Part shown: positions 1 through 8,143 of the stretch, piece after piece
Position numbering within the stretch: the stretch's first letter is position 1
How the letters are laid out: every line of letters starts with the position of its first letter
Source: Acidocella aquatica
GTDB lineage: Bacteria > Pseudomonadota > Alphaproteobacteria > Acetobacterales > Acetobacteraceae
DNA: 35,419 nt
NCBI RefSeq assembly: GCF_030160635.1
Contig: NZ_BSOS01000066.1
Span: 1 to 35,419, forward strand
Reading direction: 5' to 3'
The notes under the pieces: generated by a model
Told to the model about the DNA's origin: nothing
Seen by the model: only the letters and a program-made list of their open reading frames with translations
The model's database searches: none
Program-made: the position numbers and the translations under genes

Positions 1-78
1 CGTCCCGAAGCCTTCTCTTGCCTCAAAACGGGGAATCATATTCCATATCTTCTGGGAAGAAGGGCCATCGAGCACCGC

Positions 79-706
79 TTACAGCGTATCCACGGCGATG
101 CCAGGATAAGCATTCTCGAACCAGGTACCCCGACATCGGCATTCTTCTCGCCGATGATAAAGGGAAACCCGGCTTCCTTCAGCTTCGCACCCAGGGCGAT
201 GCCGGAGAAGCCGGCGCCGATTACCAGAACATTGAAGTGATCGAGATGCCGTCTCGGCACCGGCTTGCGCCAGCGCACGGTTTTGGCATCGGTCCGATCG
301 AAGTTCAGCTCTTCGGCCACCATCGGCAAGTATTCGAAAGGAACCGGGCGGCCAACCGCCACGTCGCACATACGCTGCAGCAGCGCCGTCGGCGGCGTAC
401 CAGGCAACACGCGGCCCTCATCGCGATAGGCCTTGAACACATGCACCAGCGATTGCCGCAGATCTTCCTGCAGCTGCGCGGGCGCATCGACCTCGAAGAC
501 CCAGGCCCCGTTGATTCAGGGAGCAAAGGCGTCGAGCCAAGTTTCATCGCTGGTCAAATGCGTGTGTACGAGGAGCAGCGGAACAATGTCCAGTTCACGA
601 AGACTGCGAAGCAGTAAAGCCTCGTCTTTGAGCGGCGCCGGAAAGCGTCGTCGAGAAATTCGGGCCTGATAGGCGTTCGCTTCGTTTCGTTGGCCTTCGG
701 AATCAC
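79..706 (-). pseudogene. Baeyer-Villiger monooxygenase (4-hydroxyacetophenone-type), 5' remnant
   Basis: Conceptual translation on the minus strand gives the N-terminal part of an FAD/NADPH Baeyer-Villiger monooxygenase, which would insert oxygen next to a ketone. Visible are the alpha-helical extension typical of 4-hydroxyacetophenone monooxygenases, the FAD motif VLVIGAGFSG near 230 and, in another frame, GTWFENAYPG near 100. At least three lesions separate these parts: a frame change near 640, an in-frame TGA at 518-516 where the family would be expected to carry Trp (AP-stop-INGAW), and a single-base loss near 133 between ADVG and GTWF. After VDT (about 85) the homology stops at a TAA, so the catalytic body is absent. 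GTG at 706 preceded by GAGGTGG is the likely ancestral start. What lies in bases 1-78 is not recognised. Confidence 0.8.
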
Positions 707-719
707 GAGTCCACCTCAT

Positions 720-1038
720 TGCTCGGCATTAAGGCTCCGTCAGGGAGCACTGCCGCTAATGTTTTGAACATCTGATTCCAAAGGCTTGTATTCTTTGATT
801 TGGATCAAATCTGAGGCCTGCCCTTAACGACATCGCCTTCATGATCATATATGGCAAGCTGCCAGTTACCTTGCAGACGTCAACCGGTGCAAAAATTGCC
901 TGTAACCGTGATCCCGCCATTACGGCCGATCACAGGATCGCGCTACGCAAATGCCATACGCGGAAACCAGAACGAATTTGACGCAATGGCACACGTCAGC
1001 GCGCTGCTGCGCGACGACGCACGATGCGGACTGATCAG
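720..1038. other. intergenic region, no gene seen
   Basis: This 319-base stretch lies between the upstream side of the broken monooxygenase gene and the 3' end of the TetR gene. Only short shadow reading frames occur. It holds a 15-base interrupted palindrome at 797-811, listed separately. No RNA gene was recognised. Confidence 0.5.
797..811. promoter_or_regulatory. interrupted palindrome, possible operator
   Basis: GATTTG and CAAATC form perfect 6-base arms around a 3-base GAT spacer, about 90 bases upstream of the GTG start of the monooxygenase remnant. Position and symmetry suit a dimeric regulator such as the TetR protein encoded next door. No second copy was noticed in the window, so the role is inference. 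Confidence 0.3.
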
Positions 1039-1794
1039 CTACTTACCTTCATGACTGGGCTTGTTAATGTCCCGCTGGTGCCGCACGATCAAAGCGATGA
1101 GGTCGGCCTCTGTCTCAATCAAATGATCGATATAATCTGGCTCATCGGTAACACCGGAGTTTCGGGCGGCCGTATGAAATGTCGGATTGGTCACCACTGT
1201 AGCGATACGTTCAAACCAGGTCAGAAGTAACGTCGCAATATATCCATTCGGCGTGACATGCGATTGAGGCTGACCATCCATCTGAAAAATAAGAAAATTA
1301 ATTAGTGGCGTAGAGACCTGGCCCCGATACTTAAGGAAACGGACATCCCCTGCATCTGCATAGCTATTGCGCATATGCAAAATGCGCGCATGAGCCCGCC
1401 AGAACGCAAAATGTGCATGCAGAAACTTAGAGCAGCTTTCCCGCAGCGATTGGTCGGGCCACCTCTTCCTGAGTTGGTCCGTGAATGCCGAATCCGCCGC
1501 GTCCATTACCCGGTTTAAAACGGCGAGAACCAGATCGCCGAGATCCGGAAAGTAGAGATAGAGCGTCGTCATTCCAACCGACACATCCCGGGCAACGCCA
1601 GAGAGTGTGATCGGCGCATCATCCGACGATTCAATTATCCTCAGAGCCGCGGATAGTATTTTCTCCCGCGTTGCTTGCCCCTTGCGGCCTATACGCTGGC
1701 CAACAAGATTGTAAGCTTTTTCCGATTCAGCCCGCTTCAACGCAGACACTTGTGCCAAATTCGTCGTCCTATCACCTTGTACCAAGCAGCCCAT
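1039..1794 (-). CDS. TetR/AcrR-family transcriptional regulator
   Basis: A one-component DNA-binding regulator of up to 251 residues. The TetR helix-turn-helix domain lies at roughly residues 40-85, with ATREKILSAALRIIE, then VARDVSVGMTTLYLYFP, the classical recognition-helix region. The remainder is the variable helical ligand-binding and dimerisation domain. The N-terminal tail of about 35 residues before the HTH is long for the family, and the ATG at 1794 has no good ribosome-binding site, so the true start may be internal. Its promoter region lies next to an inserted IS (1854-3097), which separates it from the aldehyde dehydrogenase gene. A consensus TTGACA lies at 1834-1829 on this strand. 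Target genes are unknown; the neighbouring catabolic genes are the obvious candidates. Confidence 0.85.
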   Translation of the reverse strand: MGCLVQGDRTTNLAQVSALKRAESEKAYNLVGQRIGRKGQATREKILSAALRIIESSDDAPITLSGVARDVSVGMTTLYLYFPDLGDLVLAVLNRVMDAADSAFTDQLRKRWPDQSLRESCSKFLHAHFAFWRAHARILHMRNSYADAGDVRFLKYRGQVSTPLINFLIFQMDGQPQSHVTPNGYIATLLLTWFERIATVVTNPTFHTAARNSGVTDEPDYIDHLIETEADLIALIVRHQRDINKPSHEGK

Positions 1795-1843
1795 AGACCG
1801 GCCAAAGGTACGCTATCCTCCTAATGAGTGTCAAAGGGTTCGC

Positions 1844-1853
1844 ATAGCCCCCC
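1844..1853. repeat. 10-bp target-site duplication, left copy
   Basis: ATAGCCCCCC immediately outside the left inverted repeat is repeated exactly at 3098-3107 outside the right one. A 10-base duplication fits the 8-10 bases known for the ISAs1 family and shows that both element ends are original. Confidence 0.9.
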
Positions 1854-1870
1854 CAGGGCAATCGGGTGAA
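1854..1870 (+). repeat. left inverted repeat of the ISAs1 element
   Basis: CAGGGCAATCGGGTGAA matches the right end in inverse orientation with 16 of 17 bases. Confidence 0.9.
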
Positions 1871-1939
1871 GAACTTCGTGACAAGCTGTTAAAAGTCTGA
1901 ATCTGTACGAACCCTCCGATTCGTTAACGGAGGAATTTC

Positions 1940-3076
1940 ATGGAAGAGTTGGCAACGACGCCGGGTGCTGGTTACGCGACACTTGTATTTCTTGAGTATT
2001 TTGAGGATTTGCCGGACCCGCGCCAGCGCGGCAAGGTGATGTATCCGCTGGACGAGGTGTTGCTTTTAGCCCTGCTAGCGGTGCTGGCGGGGGCCGAGAC
2101 CTTTGTTGATATCGCGCGGTTTGGCACCAAGAAGCTTCCTCTTTTGCGCCGGTTTCGGCCGTTTTTGGATGGCACGCCCTCGCACGACCACCTGGGCGAC
2201 ATCTTCGCGAGCCTCGATGCCGAGCAATTCCAGCGCTGCTTTGTGGCCTGGGTGACCGCCCTGACCGGTGCGCCGGCCGAGGTGATTGCCATTGACGGCA
2301 AAACCTCCCGCCGATCGAAGGGCGCGAATGCGGCGATCCACATGGTCTCGGCCTTCGCGGCGCGCCAGCGGCTGGTGCTTGGCCAGGTGAAGGTTGCTGA
2401 AAAATCCAACGAAATTATCGCCATCCCCAAACTGCTCGACAGGCTGGCCATCGAGGGGGCGATTGTTACCATCGATGCGATGGGGTGCCAGCGCGACATC
2501 GCGCAAAAAATTGTCGACAAGAAAGCTGATTACGTGCTGGCGCTCAAAGGCAACCAAGGAACGCTGCGCGAGGATGTTGAGCTATTCGCCACCGAGCAAA
2601 AGGGCCGCCGCTTCGCCGACAGCAAAATCAGCCAGGATACCACGGTTGACGGCGATCACGGCCGGATTGAGACTCGCGAAACCACCGTCCTCCAGAATGT
2701 CGATTGGCTGCAAGAGCGACATAACTGGCCCGGCCTGAAGGCCGTCGTGATGGTCGAGAGCACGCGCGAAATTCAGGGAAAAATCGAGAAGGAAACAAGG
2801 TTTTATCTCACCTCGCTGGTCATGGTCGCAACGCTTATGGGCCCCGTCATCCGCAGCCATTGGGCAATTGAAAACAGCCTACATTGGGTGATGGGCATAG
2901 TCTTCCGCGACGACGAATGCCGGGTCCGAACCGAAAACGCCCCCGCCAACTTCACCACCATCAAGCACATGGCCCATAATCTGATCCGAAAGACACCCGG
3001 CAAGGATTCACTGCGCCTCAAGAGAAAGGTTGCAGCTTGGGACGACGACTTCCTCGCCAGCATCATATCAGCGTAA
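1940..3076 (+). CDS. ISAs1-family transposase
   Basis: A 378-residue DDE transposase of the length usual for ISAs1 (H-repeat-associated) elements. The N-terminal DUF4338/DDE_Tnp_1-associated part contains YFEDLPDPRQRGK. The acidic residues fall in AIDGKTSRRS, in IVTIDAMGCQRDIA and in HWAIENSLHWVMG. GGAGGA sits five bases before the ATG, giving a secure start. The stop lies four bases before the right inverted repeat, as expected for a compact IS. No frameshift or internal stop is present, so the protein is probably functional. It differs clearly from the broken ISAs1-type gene at 11954-12788. Confidence 0.95.
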   Translation: MEELATTPGAGYATLVFLEYFEDLPDPRQRGKVMYPLDEVLLLALLAVLAGAETFVDIARFGTKKLPLLRRFRPFLDGTPSHDHLGDIFASLDAEQFQRCFVAWVTALTGAPAEVIAIDGKTSRRSKGANAAIHMVSAFAARQRLVLGQVKVAEKSNEIIAIPKLLDRLAIEGAIVTIDAMGCQRDIAQKIVDKKADYVLALKGNQGTLREDVELFATEQKGRRFADSKISQDTTVDGDHGRIETRETTVLQNVDWLQERHNWPGLKAVVMVESTREIQGKIEKETRFYLTSLVMVATLMGPVIRSHWAIENSLHWVMGIVFRDDECRVRTENAPANFTTIKHMAHNLIRKTPGKDSLRLKRKVAAWDDDFLASIISA

Positions 3077-3080
3077 AACT

Positions 3081-3097
3081 TTCACCCGATTCCCCTG
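3081..3097 (-). repeat. right inverted repeat of the ISAs1 element
   Basis: TTCACCCGATTCCCCTG is the reverse complement of the left repeat except for one base. It starts four bases after the transposase stop codon. Confidence 0.9.
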
Positions 3098-3107
3098 ATA
3101 GCCCCCC
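3098..3107. repeat. 10-bp target-site duplication, right copy
   Basis: Exact copy of ATAGCCCCCC at 1844-1853. Part of it overlaps the left arm of the neighbouring hairpin. Confidence 0.9.
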
Positions 3108-3143
3108 GGTTTGAACGCCCTGAACAAGCGGCCAAACCGGGGG
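3103..3143 (-). terminator. GC-rich hairpin after aldehyde dehydrogenase gene
   Basis: CCCCCGGTTTG at 3103-3113 and CAAACCGGGGG at 3133-3143 form a perfect 11-base stem with a 19-base loop, starting six bases past the stop codon of the minus-strand aldehyde dehydrogenase. No U-run follows, so it may be a weak or Rho-assisted terminator or an mRNA-stabilising 3' structure. The IS inserted at its distal foot. Confidence 0.5.
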
Positions 3144-3148
3144 CTTCA

Positions 3149-4612
3149 CTACAATCCGACGCCGATCACCTTGGTTTCGAGATATTCATCGAACCCCTCT
3201 TGACCCCATTCTTTGCCGATACCACTCTGCTTGTACCCACCAAACGGCAGGTCCACGGCTATGGACATTCCACCATTGACACCAACTGTGCCTGTGCGGA
3301 TGCGCTTGGCAACTTTCATGGCTCGATCCAGGTCGCCCGAGCGAACGCCGCCAGACAAGCCGTAATCGCTATCGTTGGCGATGCGGACAGCATCGTCTTC
3401 ATCCTCGAACGGAATGACGACCAGCACGGGCCCGAAGATTTCCTCACGGGCAATCTTCATGTCGTTCGTGACATCCACGAAGCAGGTCGGCTCGACAAAG
3501 AAGCCGTTGCCCTTGTCCTTTGCTATATGGCCGCCGGCGAGCAAACGCGCGCCCTCGTCAATGCCGGACTGGATATAGCTCATCACACGGTCGCGCTGTC
3601 TGGCGGAAATGAGCGGCCCCATTACATTCGTCGGCTCGTTCGGGTCGCCCCACATCTGAGAATAAGCGGAATAGGTCGCCTCCAGCACGGCTACCGCTTC
3701 CTGGTAGCGGCTCTTTGGGACCAGCAGTCGTGTTATGGTGGCGCAGCCCTGGCCGGCATGGAAGCAGACCACCGATTGCGATACGGCTTCGGCGAAGTTC
3801 GGGGTATCCTCCAGAATGATCGCCGCCGACTTGCCTCCCAGTTCCAGGAAGAGGCGCTTAAGCGTGGGAGCGCCCTTTTCCATGATCCGCTTACCGACGC
3901 CGGTGGAGCCGGTGAAGGAGATCAGGTCGACGCGCTTATCCGTGACCAGCATTTCTCCAAGCAAAACCGGGTCGCTGCCACAAACCACATTAAGGACGCC
4001 TGGTGGCAAGCCCGCTTGCGCCGACGCTTCGCCCACCATTGTGCTGAACAGCGGCGTGTCCGGCGCGGGCTTGATGACAACAGTACATCCAGCAAGCAAA
4101 GCCGGGATGACCTTGCCGATCGTAATGTAGAACGGCACGTTCCATGGCGTGATGACACCGACGACCCCAGCCGCTTCTTTCACTAGGATGCGGTTGCTGG
4201 TGGAACCCCACCCAAACCGTTCGCCCATCGGTTTTTCCCAGTGGATCTCATCGAAAATCTTAAGCAACTCATCAATGGAAGCAAGCGGACCATCAACCTG
4301 CACGGCATACACCGCGCCCATCGCCGAGCCGACCTCCTTCTGCGCAATCTCCGCGAGGCGATCACGGCTTGCCCTGAGCTTCTCACCCAGCTTCACCACC
4401 ATCGCGCGGCGCAAGGTCAAATTTGTAGACCAGTCGGTCTCGTCAAACGCATGACGAGCAGCGGCAATCGCCTCATCCATGTCCACGGCGGAAGCGTCGG
4501 CCGCATAACCGATGATCTCGCCGGTCCAGGGATTAATATCTTCATATTTGGCGCCCCCTGCAGCTTCACGAAGTTCGCCGTTGATGTAGAGTTTGCCATC
4601 CGGAAACATCAT
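3149..4612 (-). CDS. NAD(P)-dependent aldehyde dehydrogenase
   Basis: A 487-residue cytosolic aldehyde dehydrogenase, full family length, oxidising an aldehyde to the carboxylic acid with NAD(P)+. The Rossmann-fold signature FTGSTGVGKRI, the general-base glutamate in LFLELGGKS and the nucleophilic cysteine in HAGQGCATITRLLVP are all present, as are ITPWNVPF and the C-terminal FGGYKQSGIGKEWG. The order of motifs matches the ALDH superfamily class that accepts aliphatic and aromatic aldehydes. It lies 64 bases downstream of an SDR gene on the same strand, suggesting an alcohol-aldehyde-acid sequence. The 3' end is followed by a hairpin and then by the ISAs1 insertion. Substrate unknown. Confidence 0.95.
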   Translation of the reverse strand: MMFPDGKLYINGELREAAGGAKYEDINPWTGEIIGYAADASAVDMDEAIAAARHAFDETDWSTNLTLRRAMVVKLGEKLRASRDRLAEIAQKEVGSAMGAVYAVQVDGPLASIDELLKIFDEIHWEKPMGERFGWGSTSNRILVKEAAGVVGVITPWNVPFYITIGKVIPALLAGCTVVIKPAPDTPLFSTMVGEASAQAGLPPGVLNVVCGSDPVLLGEMLVTDKRVDLISFTGSTGVGKRIMEKGAPTLKRLFLELGGKSAAIILEDTPNFAEAVSQSVVCFHAGQGCATITRLLVPKSRYQEAVAVLEATYSAYSQMWGDPNEPTNVMGPLISARQRDRVMSYIQSGIDEGARLLAGGHIAKDKGNGFFVEPTCFVDVTNDMKIAREEIFGPVLVVIPFEDEDDAVRIANDSDYGLSGGVRSGDLDRAMKVAKRIRTGTVGVNGGMSIAVDLPFGGYKQSGIGKEWGQEGFDEYLETKVIGVGL

Positions 4613-4676
4613 TTTAAAATTGTCCTCAATATCATCAGGTCAAACAGGCCGCTATTTTATTAAGCAACACCATCGA

Positions 4677-5417
4677 TCAGTCAGCAACACGGCCATGAAA
4701 CGCTATCGTTCCCACATGAATATCTGGGGACAAATCCACCAGCGCGCGGAAAACTTGCGTCGCCGATTGGTATTGAGTCATCCCGCGGGCCATCAAATTC
4801 AGCCCGCGCTTCATCGCAGCCTCGAACAAGCGTTGACCGGCAACAGGGTCCATCTCCGATGACGTCCCTTCGCCCATCATTTGACCGGCCCGGACAACCG
4901 TCACGCGAATACCTAGCTCCTCCAATTCGCGGCTCAAATGTCGCGAGAAGGTTTCCAGGCCACCCTTTGTGCCTTGGTACAGAGTGAAATGAGGAAACGC
5001 CTCGTCAACCGATTCCGTGCTCAGATTGATGATGTGACCGCCCCGGTTCAGCACGGGAATCGCAGCACGCGCGCACAGCATCGGGCCCGCCAGGTTGGTC
5101 AGCACGGCGTTCATGATCTGCGCATCTGTCGCTTCAGCAAGCAGCGTCGGCTGAAAGATCGCCGCGTTATTGATGAAGACATCAATTTTCGAATGTGTGG
5201 CCGCAATGGTCGCGAAGGCCGAGCGCACCGAATTCGGTACGGTCACGTCGCACGCCACGGCGAGGGCTGTACCGCCAATCTCGTCCGCAATCACCTGTAC
5301 CTTGGCAAGTGAGCGGCCCAGAAGCACAACATGATCACCGTCTGCAGCAAAGCGCCGGGCAAGAGCGCGCCCAAGGCCGCCATTCGCTCCTGTTATCGCA
5401 ATCACTTTTCCTGACAT
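4677..5417 (-). CDS. SDR-family NAD(P)-dependent oxidoreductase
   Basis: A 246-residue classical short-chain dehydrogenase. TGANGGLG binds the nucleotide, NNAA stabilises the fold, the catalytic serine lies in INLSTESV and YQGTK gives the Tyr/Lys pair. The C-terminus lacks the usual VDGG strand and ends instead in VGTIAFHGRVAD, a divergent substrate loop. The start is placed at ATG 5417 because GAGGA lies five bases upstream; an upstream in-frame extension to 5609 has no homology to SDRs and would delay the nucleotide-binding motif. About 242 bases without a gene precede it, so it may have its own promoter. Confidence 0.88.
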   Translation of the reverse strand: MSGKVIAITGANGGLGRALARRFAADGDHVVLLGRSLAKVQVIADEIGGTALAVACDVTVPNSVRSAFATIAATHSKIDVFINNAAIFQPTLLAEATDAQIMNAVLTNLAGPMLCARAAIPVLNRGGHIINLSTESVDEAFPHFTLYQGTKGGLETFSRHLSRELEELGIRVTVVRAGQMMGEGTSSEMDPVAGQRLFEAAMKRGLNLMARGMTQYQSATQVFRALVDLSPDIHVGTIAFHGRVAD

Positions 5418-5659
5418 ATCCATCCTCGCCCAATAGCTGTACAATTCCGCACGACATGACATCCGGGTGCATTGCGCGGCAATACCCAGACCATCGCTAC
5501 GGCGATAACTGATTGAAGATTTTGCAGGGACAATCTCTCTTGCGTCTAACACGTTAACTTTTCTGCATTTAGCCGGCGAGCTTAACATCCAACGTGGAGC
5601 GCATGACACCAGATCGTATTCGACGGCAGCAGTCTGCTAAAGCGATCAACCCATCCGGA

Positions 5660-6502
5660 TTAGCCGCCCATGCTCCGCACCACTGCCGTACCACCGCCAT
5701 CCACGCGCAAATCGCAGCCCGTAATGAAGCTCGCCTCGTCGCTAGCCAGGAACCGTGCCGCGAACGCGATATCCGTCGCAACGCCTGCCCGCCCTGCCGC
5801 TGCAATGTCGATCAATTGCGCGGCACCCACTGTCTCGGCAATTTCCCTGCGCCCCATCGGCGTCAGGATCATGCCCGGAGAGATGGAGGTTATGCGCGCG
5901 CCGCGCTGTCCCCAGGTCAAAGCCCGCCGCTCCACCAGCCCGATAACCGCCTGCTTGCTTAGCGAGTAGCTGGTGCCCGGCGCCCCCGCCGGCGCATTAA
6001 CAGACAAAGCGTCCACCAGCGCCATAATTCTATCCATAAAATCATCAGCCAGCGGATCGGCCATGATCTCCATCGCATCGGGGATCGGCGGCATCATATG
6101 CCCCGCAATGGAAGCGATAAGCACAGCGACAGAGCCCGGGCTCAAAAGCGGCTCGATCGCATTCAGCAACTTGACAGTCGCCACCAAATTCACCGCCATG
6201 ATAGGCCGCGCCGCCGCTTGGGCAGGGGAAAGTCCGGCTGTATGGATCAGCGTTAAAGGCAGCTCGCCAGCCACATCTGCCATTAGGGCCGACATCAGGC
6301 TTTCGCTGCCAAGATCACCAGCCCGCGCGCTGACCACGGTGTAGCCTTCGGCTTCAAGTTCGCCGGCAAACTGCGCCAGGCCCGGCTCAGCCGCATCGGT
6401 CAGCACCAGATCGTGGGTTGCTCCGAACAATCGCGCACAAGCTCGGCCCATTCCACCTGCGGCCCCCGTAATGAATGTCTTTCGGCGTAAGATTGCAGTC
6501 AT
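5660..6502 (-). CDS. SDR-family oxidoreductase (MGR-type subfamily)
   Basis: A 280-residue short-chain dehydrogenase with TGAAGGMG for nucleotide binding, the serine region IASIAGHM and the YSLSK catalytic pair. The C-terminal FITGCDLRVDGGG is conserved. The sequence around SISPGMILTPMGR places it in the same subgroup as the SDR at 32307-33134 and the pseudogene at 22910-23652; all three carry an insert between the Ser region and the Tyr motif and reduce or oxidise an unknown carbonyl/alcohol. It starts 24 bases after the stop of the upstream SDR gene and is probably co-transcribed with it. Confidence 0.9.
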   Translation of the reverse strand: MTAILRRKTFITGAAGGMGRACARLFGATHDLVLTDAAEPGLAQFAGELEAEGYTVVSARAGDLGSESLMSALMADVAGELPLTLIHTAGLSPAQAAARPIMAVNLVATVKLLNAIEPLLSPGSVAVLIASIAGHMMPPIPDAMEIMADPLADDFMDRIMALVDALSVNAPAGAPGTSYSLSKQAVIGLVERRALTWGQRGARITSISPGMILTPMGRREIAETVGAAQLIDIAAAGRAGVATDIAFAARFLASDEASFITGCDLRVDGGGTAVVRSMGG

Positions 6503-6526
6503 CCTGTGCGTTCCCTTTCTAAGTCA

Positions 6527-7261
6527 TCAGTACCATGAAAACCCGCCATCGACTGGAAGCACGGCACCTGTCGTGAAGCCCGAATCCTCGGTCGAGAAAA
6601 ATAAAGCGGCACGTGCCACGTCTTCGGTTTCACCAAGCCGCTTCAGCGCCACCCGGTCTTCCGCGCGCGCCGTATGGGCGGGATTCTCCCACAAATAGCG
6701 GGTCATCTCGGTCTTAATCACGCCAGGGCAGATGGTATTGGAGCGAATTTTGGGCCCCAGATCCATCCCCAGGCACTTCGTCAACATCACCAGCCCTGCC
6801 TTGCTCGCGGAGTAGCCGCTGGTTCCAGGCATCGGCATCACGCCGCTGGTAGAAGCAATGTTGACGATGGTCGCCCGCTCGGCCCGCTGCAGAAACGGCA
6901 GCGCGGCTTTGATAATGTTGAACGGCCCGGTGAGATTGACCGCAATCATCCTGTCCCAGCTTGCCATTTCAAGGTCGGCGAAGGGCGTGATGTCAAGGAT
7001 GCCGGCGGCATTCACAATACCATCCAACCCGAAGACCCTTGCCGCCATGACGACAATTTCGCCAACCTCGGCGCGGGCGCTCACATCGCAGCCATATCCT
7101 TGAACGCCAAGCTCCACGGCTATAGCTGCGACACCCTCCGCATTGCGGTCCAGCAACACCAAAGACGCGCCTTCACTCGCGAACAGTCTGGCAATTTTCT
7201 GGCCCTGCCCGCTCGCAGCACCGGTGATCAAAATCCGCCGACCCTTGAGTTTGTCAGACAT
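6527..7261 (-). CDS. SDR-family oxidoreductase
   Basis: A 244-residue classical SDR, typical FabG-like length. TGAASGQG, the NAAGI motif, the serine in NIASTSGVMP and YSASK are all present, followed by PGVIKTEMTRYLW and the C-terminal PVDGGFSWY. It would interconvert a secondary alcohol and a ketone using NAD(P)(H). It lies 12 bases after the E2-core gene stop and 24 bases before the next SDR gene, so E2 core, SDR and SDR form one transcription unit. No feature defines its substrate. Confidence 0.92.
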   Translation of the reverse strand: MSDKLKGRRILITGAASGQGQKIARLFASEGASLVLLDRNAEGVAAIAVELGVQGYGCDVSARAEVGEIVVMAARVFGLDGIVNAAGILDITPFADLEMASWDRMIAVNLTGPFNIIKAALPFLQRAERATIVNIASTSGVMPMPGTSGYSASKAGLVMLTKCLGMDLGPKIRSNTICPGVIKTEMTRYLWENPAHTARAEDRVALKRLGETEDVARAALFFSTEDSGFTTGAVLPVDGGFSWY

Positions 7262-7273
7262 TTTCCAAATACC

Positions 7274-7984
7274 TCACAAAGTCCACTGTGTCAGGGCATG
7301 CGCGATATGCTTTACGAATCGTGCCGCATCGGCACCATTGATCACGCGATGATCATAGCTCAGAGAAAGCGGCAGCATCTGCCGGGGCGCAAACTCGCTA
7401 CCATTCCAAACCGGCTTCGTCTGGATGCCCGAGACGCCCAGAATCGCCACGTCAGGGGAATTAATGATTGGAGTGAAATAAGTGCCGCCGATCCCACCCA
7501 AGGAAGAGATGGCAAAGCAGCCACCCAACATCCGATCTAGCGGCAGACCTTTGGCCCGCGCCAAAGCGGACACCTCTTTCAGCTCGGCGGCAAGGGTAGG
7601 AATTTCCTTCTGGTCGCAATCGCGCAGCACCGGCACCAGCAGGCCGAGCGGGCCGTCCACGGCGATTCCGATGTGGAAATATTTCTTAAGGACCAAGGTC
7701 TCGCCATCCGGCGTAAGCGAGGCGTTGAACTGCGGAAACGCCTGTAATGCCGACACTACCGCCTTGATTAGGAAAATGAGTGGGGAAGCCTTGATCTCCC
7801 GAGGAAGTGATTTCCGGTAGGCTTCCAGCGCTGTAACATCGGCATCGTCATGATGCGTCACGTGCGGAATCGTGCTGGCGTTCGTCGTCATGGTTTTCGC
7901 CACGACCTTCTGGAAGCGGGTCCGCTTCACTGTCGCTACCTCACCGAATTGCGCGAAATAAGCCTCTGGTGTCGTCTCGCTCAC
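7274..7984 (-). CDS. AceF-like E2 acyltransferase catalytic core without lipoyl domain
   Basis: A 236-residue protein matching only the catalytic (chloramphenicol-acetyltransferase-fold) domain of 2-oxoacid dehydrogenase E2. It begins with AYFAQFGEVATVKRT, equivalent to the FAKYGEIE start of the AceF core, and runs through GGCFAISSLGGIGGTYFTPI to the active-site SYDHRVINGADAARF; the Asn in place of Asp also occurs in some AceF proteins. Lipoyl and peripheral-subunit-binding domains are absent. The start is GTG 7984, with AGGGAG seven bases upstream. A 25-residue upstream extension to 8059 is not E2-like, and the DNA back to the neighbouring gene encodes no lipoyl domain. The likely partners E1-alpha, E1-beta and a free lipoyl domain lie at 29238-31485. 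It might instead act as a lone acyl-CoA acyltransferase. Confidence 0.9.
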   Translation of the reverse strand: MSETTPEAYFAQFGEVATVKRTRFQKVVAKTMTTNASTIPHVTHHDDADVTALEAYRKSLPREIKASPLIFLIKAVVSALQAFPQFNASLTPDGETLVLKKYFHIGIAVDGPLGLLVPVLRDCDQKEIPTLAAELKEVSALARAKGLPLDRMLGGCFAISSLGGIGGTYFTPIINSPDVAILGVSGIQTKPVWNGSEFAPRQMLPLSLSYDHRVINGADAARFVKHIAHALTQWTL

Positions 7985-8143
7985 GCATAGTCTCCCTGAA
8001 TCTGGCTGCGGAATAGTCTCCGGCAGGTCCTGGCGGTCAAGCTGCCCGGCCCGCGACATCGCCGGGGCGCTAGAGCCCGACCGTCTGGAGGAGACGCGCC
8101 TTGCGCGGTAGCCAAGGGCCTGGATCAGTCACTTATCAAATGC

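Larger units (their letters stand above)
1854..3097 (+). mobile_element. complete ISAs1-family insertion sequence
   Basis: A 1244-base element bounded by inverted repeats CAGGGCAATCGGGTGAA (1854-1870) and, inverted, CAGGGGAATCGGGTGAA (3081-3097), which differ at one base. It is flanked by a 10-base direct repeat and contains a single uninterrupted transposase gene. Intact ends, intact gene and an exact duplication indicate a recent insertion. It landed beside the hairpin at 3103-3143, between the tetR start and the aldehyde dehydrogenase stop. Confidence 0.93.

Noticed and set aside
3200-4186. 328-residue plus-strand reading frame
   Set aside because: Exactly opposite the aldehyde dehydrogenase, low-complexity Arg/His-rich translation and no family motif; a GC-rich shadow frame.
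7985-8059. 25-residue N-terminal extension of the E2 core
   Set aside because: No similarity to lipoyl or subunit-binding domains, and the GTG at 7984 has a well-spaced AGGGAG.
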